A stretch of 36,572 nt of DNA from Lentisphaeria bacterium UBA1776 (GCA_002314605.1 DCGO01000013.1:1-36572); one strand, 5' to 3'. Counted from the stretch's first letter, positions 1-8,780 are shown. Numbers and translations are program-made. The notes: a model not told the origin generated them from the sequence alone.

Positions 1-20
1 TATAATTTCCCGAAGCCCCT

Positions 21-35
21 TTTTTAGAGGTACCC
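21..35. repeat. Transposon-type terminal inverted repeat (solo end)
   Basis: The 15 bases TTTTTAGAGGTACCC are identical to the right-hand terminal repeat of the small element at 15273-15437, and are the reverse complement of its left end. The bases inside this end (1-20) do not resemble the inside of either end of that element, so this is probably one end of a different element lying mostly outside the window. No transposase is visible. The downstream flank begins TTAT, which could be a target-site copy, but the other flank is not available. Confidence 0.55.
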
Positions 36-58
36 TTATTTCAGTTAGCGGGTGCCGC

Positions 59-87
59 TTGCATTGTCATGATTTCTGTGGTATATT
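59..87 (+). promoter_or_regulatory. Putative promoter of the PanE-like gene
   Basis: TTGCAT (59-64) and TATATT (82-87) are separated by 17 bases, about 105 bases before the ATG at 194. The match to a housekeeping-type promoter is reasonable, and the same TATATT -10 recurs at most other promoters here. It lies just downstream of the transposon-like end at 21-35. No operator-like symmetry was seen. Confidence 0.45.
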
Positions 88-193
88 TACCGGAAATTTT
101 TATGCGGCAGGTTCCGTCTGCGGTCCGGAAAAACGATGGTCAGGCAGTCTGCGGATCTTCTGACGGAAAAAGACATATATCGGGGGAAATATC

Positions 194-1117
194 ATGAAGG
201 TCACGATTCTCGGAGCCGGCGCCATGGGGTGTCTCTATGCATCCTATCTTGCCCGCAATCCGGAACTGGAACTCGTGCTGGCGGACCACAATCCGGAAAA
301 AGTGGCGGAAATCAACCGTTCCGGCCTCGTCAAAGAGGAGTCCGGCCGGAAATTCCGCATCCCGGTCAAAGCTGTGGTAAGCGGCGAAAATCCGGTTCCC
401 ACCGATGTATTGATGCTCTTCGTCAAAGCCCATCAGACCTACGATGCATTGAAGAGCAACGCCGGCATGATCGGTCCGGACACGACGGTCGTCTCCCTCC
501 AGAACGGCATGGGCAACTATGTGGAGATCAGTAAATTCGTCCCCCTGAACCGGATCGTCATCGGCACCTCGAACCACAACAGCACCCGGCTGGGCTACGG
601 CCACTTTCTCCACGCCGCCGACGGCAAGACCATCATCGGCAGCTTCAACCCCGAAAGCAGCCGGGTCCAGCAGGTCAAGGACCTCTTTAACGGGACCGGA
701 CTGGATATCACCAGCTCCCCTGATGTGCGGCGGCTCATCTGGCGGAAACTCCTCATCAATATGTCCATCAACCCCCTGACCATGCTCCTGCGGGTGAAAA
801 ACGGCTTTCTCCAGGCGGACCGGCCCGGCTGGGCATGCGTCTGCAGCATTGTCCGGGAGGGCCTTGCCGTGGCCAAAGCCGACGGCGTGGAATTTGACGA
901 AGCGGAGATCCTTGAACTTATCCGCATGATCAGTCTGCTGACCCGCTCCGGCTGTTCCTCCATGTATCAGGATCTGCAGAACCGGCGGCAGACGGAGATC
1001 GACTTCATCAACGGAACGGTGGTGAAACTCGCCCGGAAGTACCGTATCCCGGTCCCCTGCAACGCACTGCTGGTGAATATGGTCCACGCGGTCGAAAATG
1101 CTTACGGGGAGGCGTGA
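194..1117 (+). CDS. panE: Ketopantoate reductase family protein (PanE/ApbA)
   Basis: This 307-residue protein has the length and layout of cytoplasmic 2-dehydropantoate 2-reductase, the NADPH-dependent enzyme that makes pantoate for coenzyme A. The N-terminus starts with a Rossmann fold carrying GAGAMG (residues 7-12). The C-terminal all-helical domain has the expected lysine (K185 in IWRKLLINMSINPLT) and a late SSMYQDLQNRRQTEID segment with Glu268, matching the family's catalytic Lys and substrate-binding Ser/Glu. A GGGGGA Shine-Dalgarno element precedes the ATG. No other pantothenate gene is nearby, and the family includes reductases acting on other 2-oxoacids, so the fold assignment is firm but the substrate is inferred. 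It converges on the DUF362 gene with only four bases between the stops. Confidence 0.85.
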   Translation: MKVTILGAGAMGCLYASYLARNPELELVLADHNPEKVAEINRSGLVKEESGRKFRIPVKAVVSGENPVPTDVLMLFVKAHQTYDALKSNAGMIGPDTTVVSLQNGMGNYVEISKFVPLNRIVIGTSNHNSTRLGYGHFLHAADGKTIIGSFNPESSRVQQVKDLFNGTGLDITSSPDVRRLIWRKLLINMSINPLTMLLRVKNGFLQADRPGWACVCSIVREGLAVAKADGVEFDEAEILELIRMISLLTRSGCSSMYQDLQNRRQTEIDFINGTVVKLARKYRIPVPCNALLVNMVHAVENAYGEA

Positions 1118-1121
1118 CCCT

Positions 1122-2168
1122 TCAATCAAGGGACACAATCTCGTATTTTTCGGTACCGACGCCGATCTTTTCGGCGTATGCAAGCAGTTCAAGCCCTTTG
1201 AATTTCCGACCGTCGGCAGCCACGGCATCATAACAGGCGCGGTCCGCCGCCACCGGATCCAGCGAACCGTAAATGCCGACATTGGGCACAGTCCTGAACA
1301 TGGGACGGGGCTCGCAGTCACACCCGTTGGTGATATTCACGGCAAAATTGAGGTAGATATGCCGTTTCCCGCGGCTGGAGGCATAGGCGTATTCCGCCAG
1401 TTTTTCCCGGAAAACATTGCGGCGGAAAAAGATGTTGCAGATCCCCCGCCAGGTGAAGATCGACACCCCGTGATGACGGCAGATGGAAAAACACGCCCCG
1501 CAGCCGATACAGCTCCGGTGATCGATGTACGCCGTACCGTGCCGGATGGTGATGGCCCCGTTCTGACAGCGGCTCACACAGGCTCCGCACCCCTTGCAGA
1601 ACCAGCGCCGGATGGAGGGTTTCACGCTCATGTGCATGGCAAGCTTTCCCCCTTTTGCGGCAAACCCCATGGAGAGCTGCTTGATGGCGCCGCCGAAGCC
1701 GGCCAGAGCGTGTCCCTTAAAATGCGAACAGACCAGAACCTGCTCCGCTTCCGCAAGCTTCCGGGCAATGGCGCACGTCCTGAAGTGGTGCAGATTCACC
1801 GGTACGGCAACGGCATCTTCTCCGTGGGAACCGTCGGCGATCACCACAGGAAGCCGGGTAAAACCGTGAGAAGCCGCCAGGCGCATGTGCTTCTCCCTGG
1901 AGAAACGCTCCCCCCCGTACAAAACACTGGTCTCGCAGAATTCACTTTGGATCCCCCGTGCCTCCAGAAAGGAGATCACACCGTCATAGCAGGCGGGCTT
2001 GAGATAGGTCAGGTTGCCCTTTTCGCCGAAATGAAGTTTCATCGGGATGCGGGATGCAAGGGGCATATTTTCTCCGGTGATCAGCGCCTCCAGCACCTCC
2101 CCGGCGGCCTGCGAGATCTCCTGATCGGAGGCTCCGGAACACACACGCTTGAAATAAACTCTGGCCAT
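1122..2168 (-). CDS. DUF362 domain protein with two 4Fe-4S clusters
   Basis: This 348-residue protein has an N-terminal DUF362-type domain (about residues 1-190, with motifs such as KLHFGEKGN and a SHFKGHALAGFGGAIKQLSMG segment). A bacterial ferredoxin-like domain follows, with two CxxCxxCxxxC clusters (CKGCGACVSRC and CIGCGACFSIC), then a C-terminal part of the same family. DUF362 proteins are cytoplasmic iron-sulfur proteins of uncertain role, often seen in anaerobes. The start codon is preceded by AAAGGAG. It stands alone on the minus strand, head-to-head with the marR operon. It probably binds two [4Fe-4S] clusters and transfers electrons, but no reaction can be assigned. Confidence 0.88.
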   Translation of the reverse strand: MARVYFKRVCSGASDQEISQAAGEVLEALITGENMPLASRIPMKLHFGEKGNLTYLKPACYDGVISFLEARGIQSEFCETSVLYGGERFSREKHMRLAASHGFTRLPVVIADGSHGEDAVAVPVNLHHFRTCAIARKLAEAEQVLVCSHFKGHALAGFGGAIKQLSMGFAAKGGKLAMHMSVKPSIRRWFCKGCGACVSRCQNGAITIRHGTAYIDHRSCIGCGACFSICRHHGVSIFTWRGICNIFFRRNVFREKLAEYAYASSRGKRHIYLNFAVNITNGCDCEPRPMFRTVPNVGIYGSLDPVAADRACYDAVAADGRKFKGLELLAYAEKIGVGTEKYEIVSLD

Positions 2169-2256
2169 GCATGACTCCTTTCCCTGCCATACAATAGCAC
2201 GGTTCCTTTATTTTTCAACAGCAAAAAATTCCCGGGGAGCCCATGATATTTCGGAC

Positions 2257-2284
2257 TTGCAAATTATTTCAGACATGATATATT
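2257..2284 (+). promoter_or_regulatory. Putative promoter of the MarR-RND operon
   Basis: TTGCAA (2257-2262), 16 bases, then TATATT (2279-2284) precede the marR-type ATG at 2322. The same TTGCAA-N16-TATATTAT arrangement occurs at 7166-7193. MarR proteins usually bind a palindrome over their own promoter; I do not see a clean one here, so autoregulation is only an inference from family habit. Confidence 0.5.
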
Positions 2285-2321
2285 ATGGAAGACGGAAAAA
2301 TCAACAAAAAGGATCATTTTC

Positions 2322-2813
2322 ATGAAAAATGCAGCCTTTAATGTTCAGGACAGCTTATGGAGGCTGCTGATGCAGCTGACCGGGTTTCTTGCAGACCGCG
2401 GCATGCTGCGGCAGAACAAAGAGATGAAGCAGCTGATCTCCAGTCTGACCATCCGCCAGCATCAGGTGATCCGGGAAGTCTATATTCTTACCAAAACTCA
2501 GCCGGAAGGCGTCCCGCTGAAGCGTCTGGCGGAACGGCTGGACCTTTCCCCCGGTACCGTATCGGAAGCCGTGGAGACTCTGGTCCGGAAAAATGCCCTG
2601 GAGCGGGAGATCTGCCCCACCGACCGGAGAAGCGTGCGGATCAAGGTCTCCCCGCAGGGAATGGAGATGATCCGCGTCGGGATCGACCAGTACCGGCAGG
2701 ACGCCGCCATGCTGCTCTCCGGCCTGACGAAACCGGAAATCGACCAGCTTCTCCGGACGCTCGAATGCATGCGGTCCAAACTTCCGGAAACATTCCAGGG
2801 GCTGCAGCCGTAA
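2322..2813 (+). CDS. MarR-family transcriptional regulator
   Basis: The 163-residue protein is a typical MarR-type winged-helix DNA-binding protein. The recognition region reads LKRLAERLDLSPGTVSEAV (about residues 67-85), followed by the wing with the characteristic DRR (PTDRRSVRIKVS) and a C-terminal dimerisation helix. MarR dimers normally repress efflux genes and release DNA when they bind small aromatic ligands. It lies 57 bases upstream of the RND adaptor on the same strand and very likely controls the pump. An AAGGA element lies 9-10 bases before the ATG. The ligand cannot be read from sequence. Confidence 0.9.
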   Translation: MKNAAFNVQDSLWRLLMQLTGFLADRGMLRQNKEMKQLISSLTIRQHQVIREVYILTKTQPEGVPLKRLAERLDLSPGTVSEAVETLVRKNALEREICPTDRRSVRIKVSPQGMEMIRVGIDQYRQDAAMLLSGLTKPEIDQLLRTLECMRSKLPETFQGLQP

Positions 2814-2870
2814 AATTGCCGATGTAAATCCATGTTCCAATCGAACTTTCATCAAAAAATGAGGTCTGTC

Positions 2871-3974
2871 ATGAAAAAAATCACCTTTCTGACCCTGCTG
2901 CTGGCTGCAGGTGCCGTCCTTTCTGCGGCACCGACGGCGGCACAGAAAAAAGCACTGCCGGTCCGGGTCGTTGCCGAACGGGTCAAATTGGAGCAGAATA
3001 CGGAGGTACGCCGCTATGTGGGCCATGTCGAAGCCATTGACGCAGTGAAGATTCCGGCCCGGGTATCCGGATTTCTGCTCAAAACCCACTTTCTTGAGGG
3101 CGACATGGTCAAAAAAAACCAGCTTCTGTATGAAATTGAAGACACCAGCTACCGGGCCAAAGCCGAGCAGGCCGCAGCACAGGTCACACAGGCGCAGGCC
3201 CTGCTGGATTATGCCAGGATCGACTATGAGCGGCAGAAGGAACTGAGGGCAACCAAAGCGGTCTCCCAGGCCGTTTACGATGAATCCCAACGGGTGCTCC
3301 GGACCGCAGAAGCCACTCTGGCCAATGCAAAAGCCGTAAAACTGGAGGCGGACAACAATCTGTCCTATACCAAAGTCTATGCGCCTTTCGACGGACTTAT
3401 CGGAAAATCCATCTATTCCAACGGGCAGTATGTCACCCCCTCCTCCAACGAGCTTGCAGAGGTCGTCATGCTTTCGCCCATCTACGTTCACTTTGCCATG
3501 AGTGAACGTGATTATCTGGAAATGTTCGGCGACTACAAGACCATGCAGAAAAACGGCGTCACCCGCTACCGGCTGGCCGACAACCGTGAATATTCCCTGC
3601 CGGGGAAGGTGCAGTTCATCGACAATCATGTGGACGAAAACACCGGAACCATCACCGTGTGGTCCGTGGTGGAAAATCCCAAGATCCAGCTTCTGCCCGG
3701 CGGGTTTGCCACAGTCATGCTGTCCAATAAAAACGCGCCGGTCATGGCATCGGTCAAACTCTCCAGCATCATGGCGGATTCCAGCGGCAACTACGTCTAT
3801 GTGGTAAATGCCAAAAACAAGATCGAACTCCGTTATGTCCAGCTTTCCAACGTCATCGGCAGACGCCAGTTCATCAAATCCGGCCTGAAAACCGGCGAAA
3901 TCGTGGTGACAGACGGTACCAACCGGGTCAGCCCCGGCAGTGATGTGGTCCCGGTGTTTCCGCCAAAAAAGTGA
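2871..3974 (+). CDS. RND efflux periplasmic adaptor subunit
   Basis: This is a 367-residue membrane-fusion protein of the AcrA/MexA family, which bridges an inner-membrane RND pump and an outer-membrane channel. I place the start at 2871, where GAGGT precedes ATG and a Sec signal peptide begins (MKKITFLTLLLAAGAVLSA); the longer reading from 2832 would bury that signal. There is no lipobox cysteine, so it is probably soluble or anchored by an uncleaved signal. A barrel-sandwich/lipoyl half-motif (YVGHVEAIDAVKIPARVSG), an alpha-hairpin rich in Ala/Gln (about 95-165), the second half-motif (YTKVYAPFDGLIGK) and beta-barrel/MP domains follow in family order. It ends nine bases before the pump gene. 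Confidence 0.92.
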   Translation: MKKITFLTLLLAAGAVLSAAPTAAQKKALPVRVVAERVKLEQNTEVRRYVGHVEAIDAVKIPARVSGFLLKTHFLEGDMVKKNQLLYEIEDTSYRAKAEQAAAQVTQAQALLDYARIDYERQKELRATKAVSQAVYDESQRVLRTAEATLANAKAVKLEADNNLSYTKVYAPFDGLIGKSIYSNGQYVTPSSNELAEVVMLSPIYVHFAMSERDYLEMFGDYKTMQKNGVTRYRLADNREYSLPGKVQFIDNHVDENTGTITVWSVVENPKIQLLPGGFATVMLSNKNAPVMASVKLSSIMADSSGNYVYVVNAKNKIELRYVQLSNVIGRRQFIKSGLKTGEIVVTDGTNRVSPGSDVVPVFPPKK

Positions 3975-3983
3975 GGCATTATC

Positions 3984-6900
3984 ATGATGATCTCTCAGGT
4001 CTTTATTGACCGGCCGAAACTTTCCTTTGTCATTTCCATTGTCACGGTCCTCGGGGGACTGCTCTGCTACAACACCCTTCCTGTGGCCGAATATCCGGAA
4101 ATCGCCCCCCCCCAGGTGCGGGTGTCGGCAAACTATCCCGGAGCCAGCGCCCAGGTGATCACAGACACCGTGGCCTCCATTATTGAGGAACAGGTCAACA
4201 ATGTGGAGGACGTGCTTTATTTCTCCAGCCAGTCCGACAACAGCGGCAATTATTCTTTGTCGGTCACGTTCAAATCCGGTATCAATATCGATATTGCCCA
4301 GGTGAACGTGCAGAACGCCGTGTCCCTGGCGGAACCGATGCTGCCGCCGGACGTCAAAAGTTACGGCGTTTCCGTCCGCAAACGCTCCAACGACGTCCTC
4401 GGCATGTTCGTCTTTATGACCGACAACCCCCGGATCTCGGCTCTTCAGCTCCATAACTTCGTGCGCATGCGGGTCCGGGACCAGCTCTCCCGCATCTCCG
4501 GAGTCAGCGAAGCAATGATCTTCGGCACCAAAAACTACTGTATGCGAGTGTGGCTGGATACCTTCCGCCTCACCAGTCTGAAACTCAAGGCCGAAGACGT
4601 CATTTCCGCCATTCAGAGCCAGAACATTCAGGCCGCCGCCGGTGCCGTGGGCGCCGAGGGCAGCAGCGAGCTGCTGCAGCTGAAGATCAATACCCTCGGC
4701 CGGCTGACCAGTCCGGAGGAATTCGGCGAAATCGTGGTCAAGACCGGTGCCAACGGCAGACTCACCAAACTCCGGGATGTAGCCAGGATCGAACTGGGAA
4801 GTGAACAGTACAATGCGGAATGCCGTTACAACGGACGCCCCAGCGTCGCGCTGGCGCTGTACCGCAGTTCCGATGCCAACGCCATCAATGTTCTGGATGC
4901 CGCCGTGGCGCGGATCAAAGAACTGGAAAGCACCTTCCCCACCGGCATCACCTGGAAACTCGGGTACGACCCCACCGATTACATCCGCACCACCATCAAT
5001 GAGATCAAGTGGACGCTGGTCCTGACCCTCGTCCTCGTCGTCCTGATCACCTACGTCTTCCTGCAGGACTGGCGGGCGACGCTGATTCCCTCCATCGCCA
5101 TTCCGGTGTCTCTGGTGGGAACTTTCGTTTTTCTGAAAGCACTGGGGTATTCCATCAACGTGCTGACAATGTTCGGACTGATCCTGGTCATCGGATCCCT
5201 GGTGGACGATGCCATTGTGGTGGTGGAAAACTGCGTCCGCATTCTCGACGAGGAAAAACTGCCGCCGAAAGAGGCGGCATCCAAGAGCATGCATCAGATC
5301 TCGGGAGCCATCATCGCCACAACTCTGGTGACAGTGGCCATCTATGCCCCCATCGGCTTTTTCGGCGGCATGGTGGGGACCATTTACCTCCAGTTTGCCG
5401 TTTCCATGTGTACGGCACTGTGTCTCTCGACCGTCAATGCCCTGACGCTGAGTCCTGCACTGTGCGCACTTCTTCTGCGGACGCGTCACGGAGAACCGAT
5501 CCGGATCTTCAAACCCTTCAACATCGGGCTGGATGCCAGCCGGAAATGGTACATTTCCGTATGTCGGCTCTTGGTGCGCAGGAGCCTTCTGACGACGGTG
5601 CTCTTTCTGATCATTCTGGGATGCAACTGCTGGCTTTTCCACCGGACCCCCAGTTCCTTCCTGCCGCAGGAAGACAAGGGAGCGATCCTCTGCGACATTG
5701 AACTTCCCGCCGGAGCGACTCTGGCCCGGACCCAGACAGTCATGGATAAATTGGGCGAGTTCATGCGGAAAACCCCCGGCGTCCGGGATGTCATCGCCGT
5801 CAGCGGATTCAGTTTCATCAGCGGGTCCGGCGAAAATGTCGGCCTTGCCGTTGCCGCACTGGACAACTGGGACAATCGGAAGGGAGCGGGACTCTCCGCA
5901 CAGGAGATCCACCGGACGCTGCTGAAGAAATTCGGAGAAGTCGATGAAGCGAAGGTCAACGCCTTTCTGCCGCCGGCCATCATGGGTTTGGGGGCCACCG
6001 GCGGTGTGACCTTCGAATTCGAGGCCGTAAACGGCCAGTCGCCGGAAGAACTGCAGAATGCGCTCTTCAAGCTGTTGAGACTTCTGAATACGTCTCCCAA
6101 GACCCTCTACGCCTTCAGTTCCTACCGGGCGGACACGCCTCAGCTGTATCTGGACCTGGACCGGAGCAAGGCGGAAGCCATGCGGGTACCTATCGGCCGG
6201 GTGTTTACAACCCTCCAGAGCAAACTGGCCTCGACTTACGTCAACGACTTCAATATGAGCGGCTATTCCTTCAAGGTAAAAGTCCAGTCCGATGCGGCGG
6301 AACGCGAGAATCTGGACGCCCTCCGGCAGATCAATGTCCAGAACAATGCGGGGGGCATGATCCCCCTGAGCGCACTGGCCAAGGTCCGTTACATGGTCGG
6401 CCCCCGGGTGCTGGAGCGTTTCAACCTGACACTGTCGGCCCAGGTAAACGCCCAGGCGGCGGCCGGAGTCTCCAGCAGCGAACTGATGGCGGAGATCGAC
6501 CGGATCATGAAAGAACACTTCGTGCCCAACTACACGCTGGACTGGGTGGATATGAGTTATCAGGAAAAACACAATCAGGGGAGCATCCTCTACCTTATGC
6601 TGCTGGCGCTGACTTTCGGCTACCTCTTCCTGGTGGCGCTGTATGAAAGCTGGACCGTGCCGGTCTCCGTGATTTTGTCGGTCATGGTGGCCACGCTGGG
6701 CGGCATGCTGGGGCTCCTCATCTGGAATCTGCCCATGTCCATCTACGCCCAGCTGGGACTGATCATGCTGGTGGGATTGGCCAGCAAGAACGCCATCCTC
6801 ATTGTGGAATTTTCCAAACAGGAACGGGAAGCCGGGCGCTCCATTGAGGATGCGGCCCTGAACGGGGCCAGTTTCCGGTACCGCGCAGTGCTGATGACGG

Positions 6901-7103
6901 CATGGAGCTTCATCGTCGGCGTGGTCCCGCTGGTATGGGCCACCGGCGCCGGCGCCGGAAGCCGGAAGGATATCGGGGTCACCACCTTCTGCGGCATGCT
7001 GCTGGCAACGCTGGTCGGGATCTGTTTCGTCCCGGCCATTTACGCGATCTTCCAGCGTCTGCGTGAAAATATCAAGGCAAAATTCCGTCATACGGAAAAA
7101 TAA
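3984..7103 (+). CDS. RND multidrug efflux transporter, AcrB/HAE1 type
   Basis: The 1039 residues match the usual length of hydrophobe/amphiphile efflux-1 pumps such as AcrB. There is one N-terminal membrane helix (residues ~10-30), a large periplasmic loop, a membrane block, a second large loop and a final membrane block. The proton-relay residues are present: paired Asp408-Asp409 in GSLVDDAIVVVEN, and Lys935 in GLASKNAILIVEF. The protein therefore should use proton motive force to export drugs, bile salts or similar amphiphiles as a trimer. Two adjacent ATGs (3984 and 3987) are possible starts; GAGG lies upstream. No TolC-like outer-membrane factor is encoded here, so the complex must borrow one from elsewhere. 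Confidence 0.95.
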   Translation: MMISQVFIDRPKLSFVISIVTVLGGLLCYNTLPVAEYPEIAPPQVRVSANYPGASAQVITDTVASIIEEQVNNVEDVLYFSSQSDNSGNYSLSVTFKSGINIDIAQVNVQNAVSLAEPMLPPDVKSYGVSVRKRSNDVLGMFVFMTDNPRISALQLHNFVRMRVRDQLSRISGVSEAMIFGTKNYCMRVWLDTFRLTSLKLKAEDVISAIQSQNIQAAAGAVGAEGSSELLQLKINTLGRLTSPEEFGEIVVKTGANGRLTKLRDVARIELGSEQYNAECRYNGRPSVALALYRSSDANAINVLDAAVARIKELESTFPTGITWKLGYDPTDYIRTTINEIKWTLVLTLVLVVLITYVFLQDWRATLIPSIAIPVSLVGTFVFLKALGYSINVLTMFGLILVIGSLVDDAIVVVENCVRILDEEKLPPKEAASKSMHQISGAIIATTLVTVAIYAPIGFFGGMVGTIYLQFAVSMCTALCLSTVNALTLSPALCALLLRTRHGEPIRIFKPFNIGLDASRKWYISVCRLLVRRSLLTTVLFLIILGCNCWLFHRTPSSFLPQEDKGAILCDIELPAGATLARTQTVMDKLGEFMRKTPGVRDVIAVSGFSFISGSGENVGLAVAALDNWDNRKGAGLSAQEIHRTLLKKFGEVDEAKVNAFLPPAIMGLGATGGVTFEFEAVNGQSPEELQNALFKLLRLLNTSPKTLYAFSSYRADTPQLYLDLDRSKAEAMRVPIGRVFTTLQSKLASTYVNDFNMSGYSFKVKVQSDAAERENLDALRQINVQNNAGGMIPLSALAKVRYMVGPRVLERFNLTLSAQVNAQAAAGVSSSELMAEIDRIMKEHFVPNYTLDWVDMSYQEKHNQGSILYLMLLALTFGYLFLVALYESWTVPVSVILSVMVATLGGMLGLLIWNLPMSIYAQLGLIMLVGLASKNAILIVEFSKQEREAGRSIEDAALNGASFRYRAVLMTAWSFIVGVVPLVWATGAGAGSRKDIGVTTFCGMLLATLVGICFVPAIYAIFQRLRENIKAKFRHTEK

Positions 7104-7165
7104 ACCGGCAGGATCCGGCAGTTTTCCGGCGGATCATGAAAGCAAAAAAAAATTGCATTTTTCAG

Positions 7166-7193
7166 TTGCAAAAAAAAAAGCGGTGAATATATT
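7166..7193 (+). promoter_or_regulatory. Putative promoter of the tandem repeat-protein genes
   Basis: TTGCAA (7166-7171), a 16-base spacer that is almost pure A in its first half, and TATATT (7188-7193) lie 34 bases upstream of the ATG at 7228. A-tracts next to the -35 element often raise promoter strength. The preceding gap after the RND gene (7104-7165) also holds an inverted repeat, GATCCG...CGGATC at 7112-7135, without a T-run; it is at best a weak terminator for the pump operon. Confidence 0.55.
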
Positions 7194-7227
7194 ATAACAG
7201 CTTCAACACCAAAACAGGAGGTTCAAG

Positions 7228-7743
7228 ATGAAAAAAAGTTTGGCATTTCTGCTGGCGATGGTCTGTGCAATCGGACTGTGGGCAGCAAATCCGGCACCGG
7301 CTAAAGCACCGGTGAAGGCGCCGGCCAAGGCTCAAGCCACGGCTCAGAAAACAACGGCACAGACCGTCCAGAAGGAAGAAAACTGGACCGGGTTCCAGCT
7401 GGGATTTCTCCCCGGCGCACCCTCGGACATGCTGACGGATCCCGTATATGGGATCAAGCTCGGCGCCCCGATCTGCCTCGGCGCTCCGGTTTGGGGTCTT
7501 GAAGCCAGCGTTCTCTACTCCGGCAGTGAATCTGTCAGCGGGGTCCAGTGTTCGGTCATCTTCAGCCAGGCGAACACGGTCACCGGGCTCCAGTTCTCTC
7601 CCGTGAATTTCGTCAAGTCCTGCTTCGGTCTCCAGCTGGGCATCTACAACTCCGCCCAGGACAAGACCTTCCAGATCGGGCTCCTGAACCACATTGAGAA
7701 CGGACCCCTCCCCTGGATGATCGTCATGAATTTCAACCTCTAA
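7228..7743 (+). CDS. Secreted LA_2272-like surface repeat protein, short paralogue
   Basis: This 171-residue protein starts with a clear Sec signal peptide (MKKSLAFLLAMVCAIGLWA), then an Ala/Lys/Pro-rich linker (about 20-50). A domain of short glycine-centred repeats follows: VWGLEASVLYSGSES, VSGVQCSVIFSQANT, VTGLQFSPVNFVKS and CFGLQLGIYNSAQDK. The alternating hydrophobic pattern (xxGhQxxhhN) suggests beta-strands on the cell surface or in the periplasm, as in the LA_2272 surface repeat family known from Leptospira. The similarity is from memory of the motif, not a search. A strong AGGAGG lies before the ATG. It is followed after 15 bases by a longer paralogue. The function is unknown. Confidence 0.75.
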   Translation: MKKSLAFLLAMVCAIGLWAANPAPAKAPVKAPAKAQATAQKTTAQTVQKEENWTGFQLGFLPGAPSDMLTDPVYGIKLGAPICLGAPVWGLEASVLYSGSESVSGVQCSVIFSQANTVTGLQFSPVNFVKSCFGLQLGIYNSAQDKTFQIGLLNHIENGPLPWMIVMNFNL

Positions 7744-7758
7744 TCAAAGGATTTTTCC

Positions 7759-8523
7759 ATGAAAAAAAATATGATTCTTTTCTGTGCGGCGGTCTGCTGC
7801 GCGTCCCTTATGGCTGCGGAAGCAGCCGCCAAAACCACCACTCCTGAAAAAAAGGCAGCGGTGACAGCCGCGAAGAAATCTGCGCCGGAAACCTGTGCAG
7901 CCTGCCCGAAAAAGAAGGCGGATCCGCTGGAAAAGTGGACTTTCTTCCAGATGGGCTGCTTCCCGGGAATCCCGGCGGCGATGAAAACATCCAACGTGTA
8001 CGGCATCAAGTACGGCGGCCCCATCTGCTGCGGTACCGGCCGCGTCTTCGGTCTGGAAGCCAGCTGGTTCTACTCCGGGACCAGCTATGTGGGCGGTATT
8101 CAGGCCAGCTGGGTCGCCTGCGACTCGGATGAGCTGGATGGTCTGGAGGCCTCCTTCCTCTATGTCCGCAACACAAAACACTTCAACGGGATCCTCGCAA
8201 CCCTCGGCGTGGCCATGGGCGGCAGCGGCATCGGCCTGAATGCCAGTTCGGTGAACATCACCGGCGACATCATCGGCATGCAGGCGGCAGCCTGCGTCAA
8301 CGTGAGCAAGAACGTCACCGGATTCCAGACGGCCGTGCTCACCAACGTCGCGCAGGAAATGAACGGCCTGCAGCTCGGTCTGGTGAACAAGAGCAAGGAA
8401 GTCACCGGCGTCCAGTTCGGTCTGGTGAACCTTTCCGAGAAAGGCGGCATCCAGTTCGGACTCATCAACTACATCAAGGGTTCTGCAATCCCCTTCTTCC
8501 CGGTGGTGAACATCGCCTTCTGA
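7759..8523 (+). CDS. Secreted LA_2272-like surface repeat protein, long paralogue
   Basis: The 254-residue protein has a signal peptide (MKKNMILFCAAVCCASLMA), a Lys/Ala-rich linker containing a CAAC pair, and about nine repeats of 14-16 residues with the pattern hxGhQhGhhN. Clear examples are IIGMQAAACVNVSKN, VTGFQTAVLTNVAQE, MNGLQLGLVNKSKE and VTGVQFGLVNLSEK. Its first repeats align with those of the upstream 171-residue gene (VYGIKYGGPICCG versus VYGIKLGAPICLG), so the two arose by tandem duplication followed by loss or gain of repeat units. AAAGGA precedes the ATG. It is probably exported and beta-rich; its role is unknown. The transcript ends at the terminator starting at 8548. Confidence 0.78.
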   Translation: MKKNMILFCAAVCCASLMAAEAAAKTTTPEKKAAVTAAKKSAPETCAACPKKKADPLEKWTFFQMGCFPGIPAAMKTSNVYGIKYGGPICCGTGRVFGLEASWFYSGTSYVGGIQASWVACDSDELDGLEASFLYVRNTKHFNGILATLGVAMGGSGIGLNASSVNITGDIIGMQAAACVNVSKNVTGFQTAVLTNVAQEMNGLQLGLVNKSKEVTGVQFGLVNLSEKGGIQFGLINYIKGSAIPFFPVVNIAF

Positions 8524-8547
8524 AATTCATTTCATCAAAATACCTCA

Positions 8548-8573
8548 AGCCGTCCTCCGGGGCGGCTTTTTTT
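8548..8573 (+). terminator. Rho-independent terminator after the repeat-protein genes
   Basis: An 8-bp stem, AGCCGTCC paired with GGGCGGCT (one T-G wobble) around the four-base loop TCCG, is followed directly by a run of seven T. This is a textbook intrinsic terminator 24 bases after the stop codon at 8523. The next ~130 bases (8575-8712) are GC-rich and contain no gene or clear repeat. Confidence 0.9.
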
Positions 8574-8751
8574 GTAGGAACGGGCGGCAAACGTGCCGCT
8601 TCGAGGCGACCGGCTGTCGGGCTCCCCGCCCTCCCGGGCATCCTGCTGGCGCGGCGGCAATCCCCCCCTCTGCGGGTATCCTGCACTCATACTATTCTGA
8701 CCCAAGCCGGCCTTGTCCGGGCAAATTGCGGAATATCTGCATCCGGAACCC

Positions 8752-8780
8752 TTGACAAAAAAAGAAATCCATGCTATATT
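8752..8780 (+). promoter_or_regulatory. Strong putative promoter of the symporter gene
   Basis: TTGACA (8752-8757), 17 bases, then TATATT (8775-8780). This is the best match to a housekeeping promoter in the window. Transcription should start near 8787, which rules out the upstream in-frame start at 8713 and supports the start at 8845, where AGAAAGGA precedes ATG. Confidence 0.75.

Noticed and set aside
2355..7091. A 1578-codon open frame antisense to the marR-RND operon
   Set aside because: It is the mirror of well-recognised coding genes; high GC at third positions keeps the antisense frame open. The translation is rich in His, Gln and Asp with no domain.
8575..8712. GC-rich stretch between the terminator and the symporter promoter
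   Set aside because: Looked for repeats, a small gene or RNA; found only short imperfect inverted repeats, none convincing.
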